This document shows positions 19,692 through 31,800 of a stretch of 64,000 nt of DNA, piece after piece (positions within the stretch are counted from its first letter, which is position 1; each line of letters begins with the position of its first letter). A model generated the notes under the pieces. That model did not search any database. It saw nothing but the letters and a program-made list of their open reading frames with translations, and had not been told where the DNA came from. Where the stretch lies: contig NC_031672.1 of assembly GCF_001640025.1 (NCBI RefSeq), positions 992,001 through 1,056,000 on the forward strand. Reading direction: 5' to 3'. Position numbers and translations under genes: made by a program. The DNA is from Sugiyamaella lignohabitans. Taxonomy: Eukaryota > Ascomycota > Dipodascomycetes > Dipodascales > Trichomonascaceae.

Positions 19692-22600
19692 TTTTGCTGG
19701 GACCGGGGACGGGGTGTGTTTTTTGGGAGTGGTGGGAGGAGTACGGTCGGTTGAAGGATTCTTTGCTGAATTCGTGAACTGCGTGGACGCTAGGGAGTAA
19801 GTGAGCGAGATAGCGGGATATCTAGTTTCGTAGTTCTGTATGTATCAATAAATCTCTGAACTATAATTTTACCTCGGATTATCCGTTGAAGGGAGAGGGG
19901 AAACCAAAGAAAAGAAAGAAGAACCACTCAAATGTTTACTGATGATCTAATCTGATTTGTTTGCTTTCCCTCCCAGTTAGAAATGCTACCCCTGGTTCTA
20001 AACCCGTTCGGTTCCTAGTATTTACAATAGACTGCTGAATTCCAGGGGTCTGTTGCGGGTCTGTTGCTCTTGCTCGATCCCTTGGGAAAGTACAGAAGGG
20101 AAAATGTATTTCGAGATGCTGGAAGTACCGTCGCTCTGAGCACTGGTTCCGATAACTCTATAGTCTAGAGATCCCAGTAATTTTTAAGCCAAAGCTTCAA
20201 ATACGAGGATTCATATAATTATGCTATTACTCATATTAGAACCTATAAGAGAGTGGCTCCAGTGAACATCCCCATATATTCAATCTCAATGTTTCTATTT
20301 AAAGAGTATTTGCAAGTACGTCTTAGACAACTGCCATCATATAGAAGGACAACCGGGATTAAGACCCTACTTTCAAGGTGGATCTAGATAATTATCATTT
20401 ATAGCTTGTAAATAAAGGCTGTAGGGAAGAGATACCATTAACACCGTCTTTTCTTTCTTTTCGATCTAGCATTGAAAACGTCTTATAAGACCGCACAAAT
20501 AGCGCTGAGTTGTGTATCATCTCGCATCCTGGATGCATGATGTTTGTTCTCCTTGATCTGTCTTCTCTCACAAATCTTGTCTGGCTCAAATTAAAGACAT
20601 ATATTTCAAACTGACTTGGCACGACCAGAGAGCTTCCTGAAAAATATTCCGGTTAGCAAACTTCCGCAGAATGCATGGCTCTTGTATAGCCAATTTCTTT
20701 GCAATGATATTCAAGTATTGGCTAGCGTTATCTTTTTCAGCATGTCGTCTTTAGTCTACAGTTACAGGGGAGAGGATTGTATTGAGTTGATAGTAAGATT
20801 ACCGAGTAGCTACCAGACTTGACTGTCTGGACAGTTCATTGCATGGGTTCAAGCTTGTGCCGTCGGTCGGAAATATGGGCCCATGAACTGGAGTGGCCCC
20901 AAAATCTTACGGCTCGAGTGTTTGACTGAATCACATAATAAGCTTTACAGAGATTAATCAGATTCGATTGACTTGGCCAGTTTTCATATTCCAGTCAAAA
21001 TACAATGGCACATTGTTAAACCAAACTTGGGCTGTATGTTGGTTAAGTCAAGGCCAAAGACGTGACTGGATCGGAGCACGTGAAGAAAAATATTTTGAAC
21101 AGATGTAAGTGGTTTGCTATTGGAACTACTGAGGAACTGTGACAGCATGGCTACCTGGGTGATTGCAAGAAAATCTAATACTAGGCTATAGCCTGAACAT
21201 TCAATATAATTACCGACATAAAATCACAAACTAATAGTTCAGAAATGGTGGGACCCACTGAACATATATCCCCTTTGCCTATCGATATGTGTTTCCATTT
21301 ACTATACCACCGACTCCCATATCAATTGACTTCTCGTATTTCGTTTATCTTTTAGTTCTAGGAATAGTTGCTGTTACTGACACATATTCTCTCCTCCAGT
21401 CTTGAATTAAGGGCCCTGGCGTTCTATTTTAATTCCCCTCAGACTCTCCATAGAACTTAGACCAAGGACATTAATGTTCACTGTAGCGCTTGCGCTTGCT
21501 GTCTCCGATACATAACGCTTTGTTACCTCAATAAACTGACTTGCTCTGATAATTCTGCCATAACCAGGGCGCACAAGTGCGATTTTTGAGTTTGCAAGCT
21601 TAGTCCCCTATTATGATAGTTCGGGATTTCAGACTCCACACTTGCGAGGCAAAATTATCAGAATAAGTTGGGTCTGGCATCAAACACGGTTTGAATGGCT
21701 CTACCCGGAACTTTCAGTTTCCTCGTCTACTCAGTAAGGTGGACAACCTCCAAGGACACAAGTAGGGCATAAGCAGGAGACCGGGGATATCGATATATCT
21801 TCACGTGTTCGTCGAGAGGAAGCCTTTAACTTGGATCCGGTACAGGCTCAGGTTAAATTGTGAATAATTCCCTGTCTCTGATGATGTATTTGATCTCTCT
21901 CTACTCATTTGAGTTACTCAAAATAAACAACCAGTGATTAGGCTGACTGGAATCGATCTTGAGCCGGAGAATAGTACATAGTAACATGATGGTTCTCATA
22001 CTTGGTAGCATAAATAGCCAAGAACGAAAGGATTGACCTACCAGTAAATAGAATGGCAATATACTATCATCTTGGGTACCCGATTGTGATTCAAGCGATA
22101 GTTTGATTGATGAGATGAAATTCTCAAGCACTCTATATAACTAAGTATTGACTAGAATTGATATTGCGCCAGCAGTTGGTGACATCTCGTTAATATGCTG
22201 ACCAATGAAGTGGTGAATACAGTTGTTCGCTTTAAAATAAAAATCGTCAAAAGACCATAATCATCAATTTGTCGGTATCTATGATTTGAATCCTGGACCA
22301 ATGACCAGATAATTTGAAGTGAAGCTAAGACGATTTAAACCACTGACCATAGACAGAATGGAAGTAACTTTGTCAGATAAATCCTAAGGTCTTGTGTATA
22401 ACTGGCCAGGAATGCATCACTCTCAGAAGGCTCATACCGGTGACCGCCAATTTTTCCGGTCTGAACACGTTCATCCGATGAAAAGCAAAGAGAGTGTGAG
22501 CCAGTGGTATGTCATACTATACTGCTATAATTCAAGGAAGCACAGGCTTTACTCTCTCGAATTGGACTCTCAAAGTTAAACTTAAAAGGCATTGAGATTC

Positions 22601-23052
22601 TCTACACGCCCCTGAACAACAAACTTTTGAAATAGTTGCAGCATGACGACCCTCGAAACATTTGCCCTAGTCTAACATATCTTAAGTTACGAAGAAATCG
22701 AATCCACCATTTTTCCAAGAATGTTTTTTTGTCTTACTTTTAAATATCGACGTTTCATCACTACTAATGGAACGAGTTAGTTTTGTAATTATGATCTACG
22801 TCCACAATCAGGACCCATTAAAACAGCATTCAAGCTTCGACACCTCAAAGTCTGTAATCAATACTTTTAGATCCCGTCCAGGTATTTGTAACACGTCAGA
22901 GATTTCGAACTGCTGCAGGCCACACGTTGACAATCTTTCCCGGGAGAGAACTCAAACCTGGAATTCAAGAATACTCAATACTATTCTACTCTCTCTTCTT
23001 CTTGGTTCTTGATTTCTGGGCTCTTTCCAGGGATCTGTGACTCCCCTCTCTG

Positions 23053-23107
23053 CCTCCGGCGGCTGGGGCGCTGCCCCAGACCCCGTTGTGCTCCGCTTCG
23101 CGGAGCT
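23053..23107 (+). repeat. GC double-hairpin element, C arm (+)
   Basis: Loop GCT, tail hairpin GCTCCGC-TTC-GCGGAGC, followed by TGCTAGGACCGT, a remnant of the spacer core. It marks the right edge of the AT-richer stretch. Confidence 0.9.
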
Positions 23108-23469
23108 GCTAGGACCGTGTAGTTGCTTTCTGTACCCTTCCAACCTACCATCAATATTTTACAACGATAGAACTCTGTTTTGTCACACATAACCAACTGT
23201 GCATCGATCAACACACAGCATCAGGACCCTGCATCCCTTCTACAACTCCACCTCCCTACAAAAACCCCCAAACAACACCCCACCACATGACAAGAAACCC
23301 ATTCTCCTATCCACGTACAAAATCCCCATGAGCACTCAAACCGCCCAACAAACCACCCGAAAAACCGCCTCCCACCCTCCGAACAGCCCATGTCATCCCT
23401 GCCTTATCGGGCCGATCTCTGCTGTCCACTTTATTATCTCGCATAAGCGTAACCGAAAGGGGGGCCACT

Positions 23470-23637
23470 GCCTCCGGCTGCTGGGGCTCTGCCCCAGACC
23501 CCACAGCTCCCTCTCGCTGCGCTCGAGTCGAAACTTCTGGCGGTCTCCGAGCGGGTGGATCGCCGCTGGCAACCCCCTAAAAACTCCTGCGAAGCAGGAG
23601 CTACGGGGTCTGGGGCGGAGCCCCAGCCGCCGGAGGC
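23470..23637. repeat. Palindromic GC unit, A(+)/B(-)
   Basis: A arm 23470-23530 (diverged: GGCTGC, CTCCCTCTCG) and B arm 23584-23637 with a 53-nt spacer. Confidence 0.9.
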
Positions 23638-24247
23638 ATCACCCCACTACCAGCGAGGAGCTAAGCCCGGGCCAACGGCTGTTTAGACAGACCAGGCTGG
23701 ATGGGGAAATAGCGCGGGGATGAACGGTGGAGTCTGGATTTGGCACAAAAAAAAAGGACGCATGTGCGTGGGGGTGGAGAAGAGCTGGGATGGGTTTTAA
23801 GCTTTAAGGTCGCAGACTGTGAAACAGAGTCACAGGGGTCCAAACTCTAATTTTTACGAGCACGGCAGTGGGGAAGTGCGGATGTCACAGGGTAAAGTCC
23901 AGAGATTCCAGCGGTTCTGGGCTTGTCAATTGCCAGTAAGAAAATAGCACACCAGTCAATTGCGGATCGATGACCGGCGGGAAGCAGCCTGTCTGATAGC
24001 CGCCATTGCAGCCTCTGCGATGAGGAGCGGGGAACGACAGCGACGTCACCAGACCACCCGGAATGCGACCGCCAGCCAGCAAACAAGACAGACAGGAGGC
24101 ACCAGCCCGCACAACAGACATCAGAATAAACAATGTGGGGTGCGTGGTTGGGTGACGCCAGATAAACCCCCATGCAAGCCAATCACAGCCACCGCTCGGA
24201 CCCTCAGCCCCTGACCCCAACAAAGACTAACGTACGACTGGGGGTGT

Positions 24248-24429
24248 GCCTCCGGCGGCTGGGGCTCCGCCCCAGACCCTGGTTGCTCCTCTCGCTTCGC
24301 TCGAGTCGAGCGTGGGGCGTGCCCCACCTGGCCCGACTCCACCCCCTCGTAGCCCAATCCCCCCGTCCCGACTCGAGCGAAGCGAGAGGAGCAACCAGGG
24401 TCTGGGGCGGAGCCCCAGCCGCCGGAGGC
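24248..24429. repeat. Palindromic GC unit, A(+)/A(-)
   Basis: A arms 24248-24308 and 24369-24429, both with GACCCTGGTTGCTCC, the local subfamily. The only A/A pair in the window. Confidence 0.92.
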
Positions 24430-24934
24430 AGTCCCCCGCTCCCCGCTCATGGTCAGGCTTGACTAGCGTGGGCCTAGCTCGTTCGAGTAAAAAGACCCGC
24501 TGCTGTACAGCGCTGATTCCAGTAAATGTCTATCCTGGTAGTGGTAGTTGGAGCTGCACCCCAGTCCACTGCGTCGACCGACACACGAATGAGCATTAGC
24601 CAACCCCACTCCCCCCATTACAGGAGTCCGGCAGGCAGGCGCTAGCGCACAATGCACAGCTGCAGTTGTGGTGCGGTTAGGTCGTGCAGGTCCGCTAGCG
24701 ATGCGTTATTGTCAACACCCAACTGCCTAATCTGTTCCAATGAGGGGGTTTATCTTCGAACTGATCTATTTTTACTGGTGCATAATCCCACTGTCTCAAC
24801 TCATCTGTCGTTGATTACCACCACCACCATCTCAATCCAGAAACCCCGCTACCCACATCATGCACGCACGTATCCAACGTATAACCCACATCCCCCTCCC
24901 GCTAGCGTGCCCGTTACAACGGGGAGGGGGGCCT

Positions 24935-25073
24935 GCCTCCGGCGGCTGGGGCTCCGCCCCAGACCCTGGTTGCTCCTGCTTCGCAGGAGTTGGCAGGGAC
25001 CGTCGGGGTAACCGACTCGAGCGAAGCGAGAGGAGCAGCCAGGGTCTGGGGCGGAGCCCCAGCCGCCGGAGGC
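24935..25073. repeat. Palindromic GC unit, B(+)/A(-)
   Basis: B arm 24935-24989 and A arm 25013-25073; spacer TTGGCAGGGACCGTCGGGGT matches the conserved core. Confidence 0.92.
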
Positions 25074-25328
25074 AGACTACCCCCCAGCAGCGCTGATAGG
25101 TTGGATAAACTAGCGAGCGAGATGCAGCGTTGAGATCGCCGTAAAAACCGGTTAGGGCAGCAGCGACTAGCGAGTGCGGTGGGGCGGTCTGCGAGGGCGA
25201 GGGGCTATCAGCGAGGAGGGGTATGCACGCGTGGTATCGGGGAGTTAGTGGTAACTATCGGACAGCAGATCGGACTTATGCGATGGGTGATGGGTGGGGT
25301 CCGACGGGACGGGAGGGGGGTCGGGCCT

Positions 25329-25466
25329 GCCTCCGGCGGCTGGGGCTCCGCCCCAGATCCTGGTTGCTCCTCTCGCTGCGCTCGAGTCGTTTAACCCCAC
25401 TGTTCCAGCCAACTCCTCGAAGCAGGAGCCACCAGGGTCTGGGGCGGAGCCCCAGCCGCCGGAGGC
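25329..25466. repeat. Palindromic GC unit, A(+)/B(-)
   Basis: A arm 25329-25389 and B arm 25413-25466; the B tail has lost two bases (CTCCTCGAAGCAGGAG). Confidence 0.92.
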
Positions 25467-25821
25467 AGGCTCCCCTTCCGGTTTCGGGGGTCCCATGTGC
25501 ACAGACTCCGCTACCGGCGGAGACGCAAGATAGGGAGCGATACAGCTTGTGCGTCGGCGATCCCTGAGATGCGATACTCATGACACAGGCAGACGACGAC
25601 CACGGGGATGCAGCAGATAGCACAAAAAGAAAATAGCATTTTTTTTTACGTTTTGCTTTTTTCCACCACGATCGGCGGTCTCTACTACCACAGCTGCCGC
25701 TGCTGCTGCGAGGGGTGCCGCTACGCCATATCAGGTGACGCACTGTCGATTAAAGCCCCCCCTTCGCTCACTGACTGGCTGCTGGTTCGTGAGATAACGC
25801 ACGACCTGGGGGCCTGGGCCT

Positions 25822-25960
25822 GCCTCCGGCGGCTGGGGCTCCGCCCCAGACCCTGGTTGCTCCTGCTTCGCAGGAGAGTTGGGGGCACGCCTGGCAGAAT
25901 CGACTCGAGCGCAGCGAGAGGAGCATCGGGGTCTGGGGCAGAGCCCCAGCCGCCGGAGGC
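25822..25960. repeat. Palindromic GC unit, B(+)/A(-)
   Basis: B arm 25822-25876 and A arm 25901-25960. Flanks mirror each other (GGGCCT left, AGGCCC right). Confidence 0.92.
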
Positions 25961-26488
25961 AGGCCCCCCCTCCCCGGGTAAACATTCGCCAGAGCATCCG
26001 AGACATGGGTGCCGGGGGGTCTTGGCGTGGGAGGGTCTCAGGTGCGAGTGAGTCAGCAGGAGAGACGGGGTGATTGTAATAATTGGCCTGGCTGTAGGGG
26101 GCTATGGGTTCAGTTGGACCTGGTTTGGGGGTGGTTGTTGCAACTGGGAGTGAGTGGTAGAACGGTTGTGGTCGTGAAGTGAACTAGACGAACCAGGTTG
26201 GTCTGGGCTGGCGGTGGTGGGGAAGAGATGGGCTGGGGGCCAGATCGAGGCGTCGCAATTGTGGTGTTGCGGGTATTATTATTATTTTTTTTTGGTGCCA
26301 GCATTGGGGGTGGGATTGATTGTGTCAGACAGGCCGGCAGCCAAGTCTTACCACACCGACTGCACCTGCGCTGTGAGTAGCCAATTTAGTTCAAACGCTC
26401 CACGCCGATGAGATGTACGGCCAGTGCAGGCCGATCCAACGGCAGTAGCCGCGGGACCGTGGGGGGGTTCCAAGGGGGGAGCCAGGCT

Positions 26489-26627
26489 GCCTCCGGCGGC
26501 TGGGGCGCTGCCCCAGACCCCGCTGCTCCTCTCGCTTCGCTCGAGTCGGTTACGTTGACGATGCCCCACCCTCTCCTGCGAAGCAGGAGCAACCAGGGTC
26601 TGGGGCGGAGCCCCAGCCGCCGGAGGC
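26489..26627. repeat. Palindromic GC unit, A(+)/B(-)
   Basis: A arm 26489-26548 (loop GCT, GACCCCG) and B arm 26573-26627 (loop TCC, GACCCTGG): the two arms belong to different sequence subfamilies. Confidence 0.92.
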
Positions 26628-26958
26628 AGACCCCCCCATCCCCGAACCCAACCTCGTCGGACCCCGCGTGTGAGGCCGCGCCGTCCATGCAATGGCCGCG
26701 ACGCATGGCCTGAGACATTGGCCGGTATCCGCCAATCACGAGCGCCAGTTAGAGTTTGGCATCTTACGGCATACAGGCCATGCGATGGTGCGATAGCACT
26801 CGAGGCGGGCCCCATATGCGCGAAAAAGCAATGGGGGCAACAATACGGCAGCCAGGGTGACACCAGCCTGGTGCCGGCCAGGTCGTGATTTGCAACGACG
26901 ACGCTGTTATCTCAAGAAGCGACCCGACGCTGGTGCCGTTTGCTCCTGGGGGGGCCAT

Positions 26959-27137
26959 GCCTCCGGCGGCTGGGGCTCCGCCCCAGACCCTGGTTGCTCC
27001 TGCTTCGCAGGAGAGAGAGGGGGCCGTAGCGGGGTCGTGGGGAAAAGGGGAGTTGGGGATGTTAGTGGGGGCCGACCGACTCGAGCGCAGCGAGAGGAGC
27101 CACCAGGGCCTGGGGCAGAGCCCCAGCCGCCGGAGGC
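26959..27137. repeat. Palindromic GC unit, B(+)/A(-)
   Basis: B arm 26959-27013 and A arm 27077-27137 with a longer, 63-nt G-rich spacer. Confidence 0.92.
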
Positions 27138-27435
27138 AGGTGGGTGATGGGCGCGATGCCACCGCTGAGATGGCGCCGCGAGCCGGATTGAGCTGCTGCA
27201 GCAGGCCTGATAACGGGTGTTTAGGTTGGTGCAGCTGGCTAGTTACGGTGGCCTTGGAATTTTTTTGCTGTGTTTGGCGTGCCGTTGGACCTGTGCTTCA
27301 GGGGATGTGTTCACATGGGCTGGAGATTTGGTCTTGAAAAAAAGCTAAAACCCTCGTGACGACATCCCAGTCGGAGTGCCGCCGGTACCAAAGATAAGCT
27401 TCTCGGGGTAAAAACCGTCCTGGGGAGGGGGGTCT

Positions 27436-27583
27436 GCCTCCGGCGGCTGGGGCTCCGCCCCAGACCCTGGTAGCTCCTCCCGCTTCGCTCGAGTCGGTTT
27501 TTTCATGCCCGGGAGTTGCCCCCAATCACTCCTGCGAAGCAGGAGCAACCAGGGTCTGGGGCGGAGCCCCAGCCGCCGGAGGC
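27436..27583. repeat. Palindromic GC unit, A(+)/B(-)
   Basis: A arm 27436-27496 and B arm 27529-27583, both of the GACCCTGG subfamily. Confidence 0.92.
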
Positions 27584-27900
27584 AGACCCAGGCTGGCGAG
27601 GGGGAGGGGGGGACGCACAACGCTAGCGATTACTAATAATTTATTTAACCTTCTGGATTAAGCTACCCGTTTCCTATCACACATGTCTATCGCCCCCACC
27701 ATGCCATCACCGCTGGAACTGGAGCTGGAGCTAGCGACCAGCGGCGGCCGGGCGCACGAGCGAGCGACCAATCCAGCGCTGCACCGTCGCATGCACACCA
27801 GCTGCTGCTGCTGCTTCTGCCGCTGCGTTTGGGGGCAGTCGCCGTGGATGATGCGATCAGCAGCAGATGTGGCCCGGGGCAGCGATGGGGCCCCCCCTCT

Positions 27901-28042
27901 GCCTCCGGCGGCTGGGGCTCCGCCCCAGACCCTGGTTGCTCCTCTCGCTGCGCTCGAGTCGGTTCTCCCCCCTCCCCCATACCCATTCTCCTGCGAAGCA
28001 GGAGCAACCAGGGTCTGGGGCGGAGCCCCAGCCGCCGGAGGC
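27901..28042. repeat. Palindromic GC unit, A(+)/B(-), with extended inverted flanks
   Basis: A arm 27901-27961 and B arm 27988-28042. The inverted symmetry continues outward: GATGGGGCCCCCCCTCT on the left against AGAGGGGGGCCCCCATC on the right. Confidence 0.92.
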
Positions 28043-28625
28043 AGAGGGGGGCCCCCATCGCGGGGCCATGCACCGTTGATTTTTAAAAAAATAAATGTGA
28101 CGAGGGTGGTCGTTGCTTTTTGTGCGACGATTCAAGCCGGTAGGGTATATCTGGAAAAATAGATGTACAAAAAGCAAGGTGCACCTGCCAATGGTCGGTC
28201 GTTGCCTAAACGGTTTAACTAGCTTCTGATTAGTACGGATTGCCAATGCCAAATATTGTCTATCAATACACATGCGATATTACCTTAGACTACCCACATA
28301 CCCACATATCAGTACTCCGTTCCCTGTACACACCAGTCGTCGCTCGGTTATATATGTAAAGTGCCCCCCCCTCGTCGTTCTCCTACTTCGTTGCGTCGCT
28401 TATTTTTTTGTGCAGTTTTTATTTTTTGTTTTGGTTATATTTTTTGTTTGACTTTTTGGAAACTGTTTTGCCGCGTATATCCCGGCTCTTTCGTTATCTC
28501 CTCAGTCGCTTTTCGCTCAGTTGTGTTCTGCTACTGATAAGCTTGTGACTTGTGACTTGTGACTGTGACTCAAGAACGGCACTTCTCCATTGGTTTTGAC
28601 ATTTGGTTCTCGACAGTTTGGTTAG

Positions 28626-28658
28626 ATATCCAGTGAATATCCAGTGAATATCCAGTGA
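28626..28658 (+). repeat. Tandem repeat, three copies of ATATCCAGTGA
   Basis: Three perfect 11-bp copies about 240 nt upstream of the Dot6-like ATG. A second small repeat of TTGTGAC lies at about 28542-28570. Confidence 0.85.
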
Positions 28659-28888
28659 ATTATCGTATTACGACTGATAAGTTCGATAAGTTCGACAGTC
28701 GACAGTTTATTGGACATTATTTTAGCAGGTTCTCAGTCCAGTTTGACAACTCTGAATTACAGGACTACAGGACTACAGTACTACGGAAATCACGGTAGGA
28801 CAGAATTATACCTGAGTGATTGCTGCCTCTACAACAGATCTATCCAACTTCAGTGTTAGTTGTCGTTATCGTCTCATCTCATCGCAGA

Positions 28889-31800
28889 ATGTCAGCAGCA
28901 TCGTCTCCAATCGCGGCAGGCCCATCGGCGTTCTTCTCGGGGTCCTATTCCAAACCTCGATTGCCGCCTATTTCATCGGGCCAGTTTCAAGGGTAAGTAA
29001 AATTGTTGTTGGGTCAGGCCAGTGGCTTTGGTTTTGGTTATGATTTGTGGCTTGTGTGGAGTATTAGTGGTGTGTTGTGTTACTTGTTACCGGGTATTAT
29101 GGAGTTAGGGGCTAGTTACTAGTCTGTTTGTCGCAGTGACAGGTTGTTGGGACTCGGGCATTAGTATTGTCGAATTGGTCAAATTAGGGAATTGGTCGAG
29201 TAGAGCTAGTGAGTTGGTGGAGGGACTAGGGAATTTGCGGAATTTGCGGACTTTATGGTAGTGGAATTCCTCAATCGGAGTGAGAACTGTCTGGTGGATC
29301 GAGTCAAATTTAATTACCAGTCGCAGTCGCAGTCGCAGTCCGTATCAACTTTGTTTGGTTGGATTGGTTGGGGTACCTACTCGTTTCAGATCTGGCTTGG
29401 TCTGTCTGTCTGCTCTAGTCCTAGTACTAGTTCGGGTTCGGGTTGTGATTACTAGTCATGTATGTTCCTAGATCGGTTGTCAATTCAGGTTCACCAGCTT
29501 AGTTAGTTCAGTTGTGTGGGCTGTAGGTATTAGATCCATTGCTCGGATTCTGCTTCCGAACTGTGTATCAGTTATACTACAGTCTAGCCATTTATTGTTC
29601 AAACTTTGCTGTACCTTTTTTGTTCCGAGCTAAGACCATTGCCAAGCCGGGTCTGTAGCAGTGATTGATTCAGAGCTGCTGTTACGAGTTAGTATTATGC
29701 GGTAGTTGCGGTTATGACATTGATGGTGACGTTTGTGTGCCATTGTTATTTGTCATTGGTACTGCCATTGGTTCCGCCATTGGCAGTACTGTTCTCGCTA
29801 GTACTACTATTAGTACTAGTACTACGATTACTACTGGTATTTCAGCTGCTCCCACTAGTACTACCAGTACTATTAGTACTACATTCACTATTAGTACTAC
29901 TATTACTACTGGTATTTCACCTCCTACAGCTTGTATTACTAGCACCTCTGATGCTACATCTGATACTGCTCCCCCCTGCTGTTAATGTTACTACTGCAAC
30001 TGAAACTGCATTTTCTGCTGCTGCTGCTACCACCACCAAAATTTTTTTCTGACTCTATCTCCGGTATGGCTTGCATCATCTCATGCTCAAATTGCCCCTC
30101 CTCTATCTGCTAATGCACCTCCTACCTCTCCAGCATCCCCTCCAATTTCCACCCTCCCCCCAATCTGCTCCCTCCTCGTACCCATACAGTACTCCTGCCT
30201 ATTTCAACCGCCTGTCCTGTTTCCTGCAATGTACTCTGCAATGTACTCTGCACTGCACGTTGGTGCACTGTTTGAGAGGGGTACAAGATTTGCGAGATGC
30301 GACCGATGCGTGGGCATGACCACCCGGTGCCCTTCGGGTATCACCCCACGCAAGCCCCGCTTTGTTTTAGCCTGAAATCCTTTTTTTTTTTTTTTTTTAC
30401 TAACCTCATCGCTAAAGCCCCCCAAACCCTTATATGTCGTCCCAGCCGCATCATGCACATGCCCCCCATGCTTCTATTACTAGTGGTACTACCCCGGGTG
30501 CTTTAACTACTAATACTAGTGGTTCTGCTGCTGGGTCTGCTGGTTCTGCTACTGCAACTGCTACTGCTACTACTCCTGGTAATTCTAGTTCCAGTTCTAT
30601 TAGTACTAATACTAGTACAACCCATTCTTCTGGCAATACTGGTACTCCTACTTCTACTGTTACTGCTACTTCAACTGTTACTACTAATAGTGGTTCTAGT
30701 TCAGGTGTTAGTGGTACTCATTCCTACTCTCAACATCACCCCCAATCTCTGCCTCAACCCCCGCTTAGCCACTCGCAATCGCAACTACTACCTCAAGTTC
30801 ACCCCCAACTTCAACATCATCACTCTTATGAACACTCGCAACAACCTCACATTGCTACCAGTCCATACCATCAGCAAATGACTGCTCCTCAGACTTATCA
30901 CCAACAGCATCAGCAGCTTCAGCAGCATCCACTACCACACCACCAGCTCCAACAACACCCTCACCCCCACCAGCATCATCAACATCCTCAACATCCTCAA
31001 CATCCTCAACATCCACAGCTTCAACAACATCACCATCAACAACAGCAACATCATCTTCACCATCCTTATGGTGCAGCTGTCAGTCACAATACTGATCCTT
31101 CACTTGGTGTTGGCGGTCCTATTCATTCACATGGTCAACATCATGGTCACGCTGGCCACCATGGTCAAGTCACTCCTATTTACAGTCCGCAGGGTGAAGG
31201 TCGTCGTAAGACCCCCAGTTCGTGGGACCCTCATGACGATTTGCTATTGCGTCATTTGAAAGAACAGTTGAAACTCGGTTGGAAGGAGATTGCCGCTTAT
31301 TTCCCTAACAGAACCACCAATGCTTGTCAATTCCGTTGGCGTCGTTTGGTATCAGGAACTTTAAGATCATCGACTGGTGGTGTTGCTACTCCTAATGGAG
31401 GTGGTCCTTTATCTCCTGGTGGCAGTACCAGCCCTACTCATTCTGATAATGGCATGCCTGATGCTTCATCTGATCTCAATCGAAGAAGCTCGTCTATCAG
31501 TAGTACTCTATCCAACCCTACAAATGCATTACAAACATATCAAGCTTCTTACGAGCAACAGCAGTTACAACACCCTCATATCCATGGACATCATCACTCA
31601 CAACCCACTTTGCCATCATTTCAGTACAGACAGCCTTCTCAAGGCCAAGTCAATGCTGCTCCTGCTCAAATCACCAGTTCGACTCAATCTTCTGTAAACT
31701 GGACGAAAGAACAAGACGACCTTGTCCGTTCAAGACAGGACTTGCGTCCTGATGAGCTCAGTCTGTTGTTGGGTGTTTCTGAACAAGACATTAAAACCCG

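Larger units (their letters stand above)
16999..28888. other. 11.9-kb gene-free region with GC palindromes around an AT-richer core
   Basis: No frame here shows a recognisable protein; the longest ones translate GC elements. From 17.0 to 19.8 kb is the GLN1 upstream region plus six elements. From 19.8 to 23.0 kb is AT-richer DNA with no element and no frame above about 80 codons. From 23.0 to 28.1 kb is GC-rich DNA with 19 elements, 18 of them in nine palindromes. From 28.1 to 28.9 kb is the pyrimidine-rich leader of the next gene. Possible readings: regional centromere, decayed genes, or a heterochromatic repeat island; the sequence does not decide. Confidence 0.6.

Noticed and set aside
24248..28042. 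CRISPR-like array of regularly repeated GC units with unique spacers
   Set aside because: Repeats are inverted pairs with irregular spacing in a eukaryotic genome, and the same repeats are dispersed over the whole window.
29665..30319. Leu/Val-rich and Ser/Thr-rich frames in the Dot6-like intron as separate genes
   Set aside because: They arise from an imperfect triplet repeat read in different frames; intron signals on both sides are good. Kept only as a possible alternative exon.
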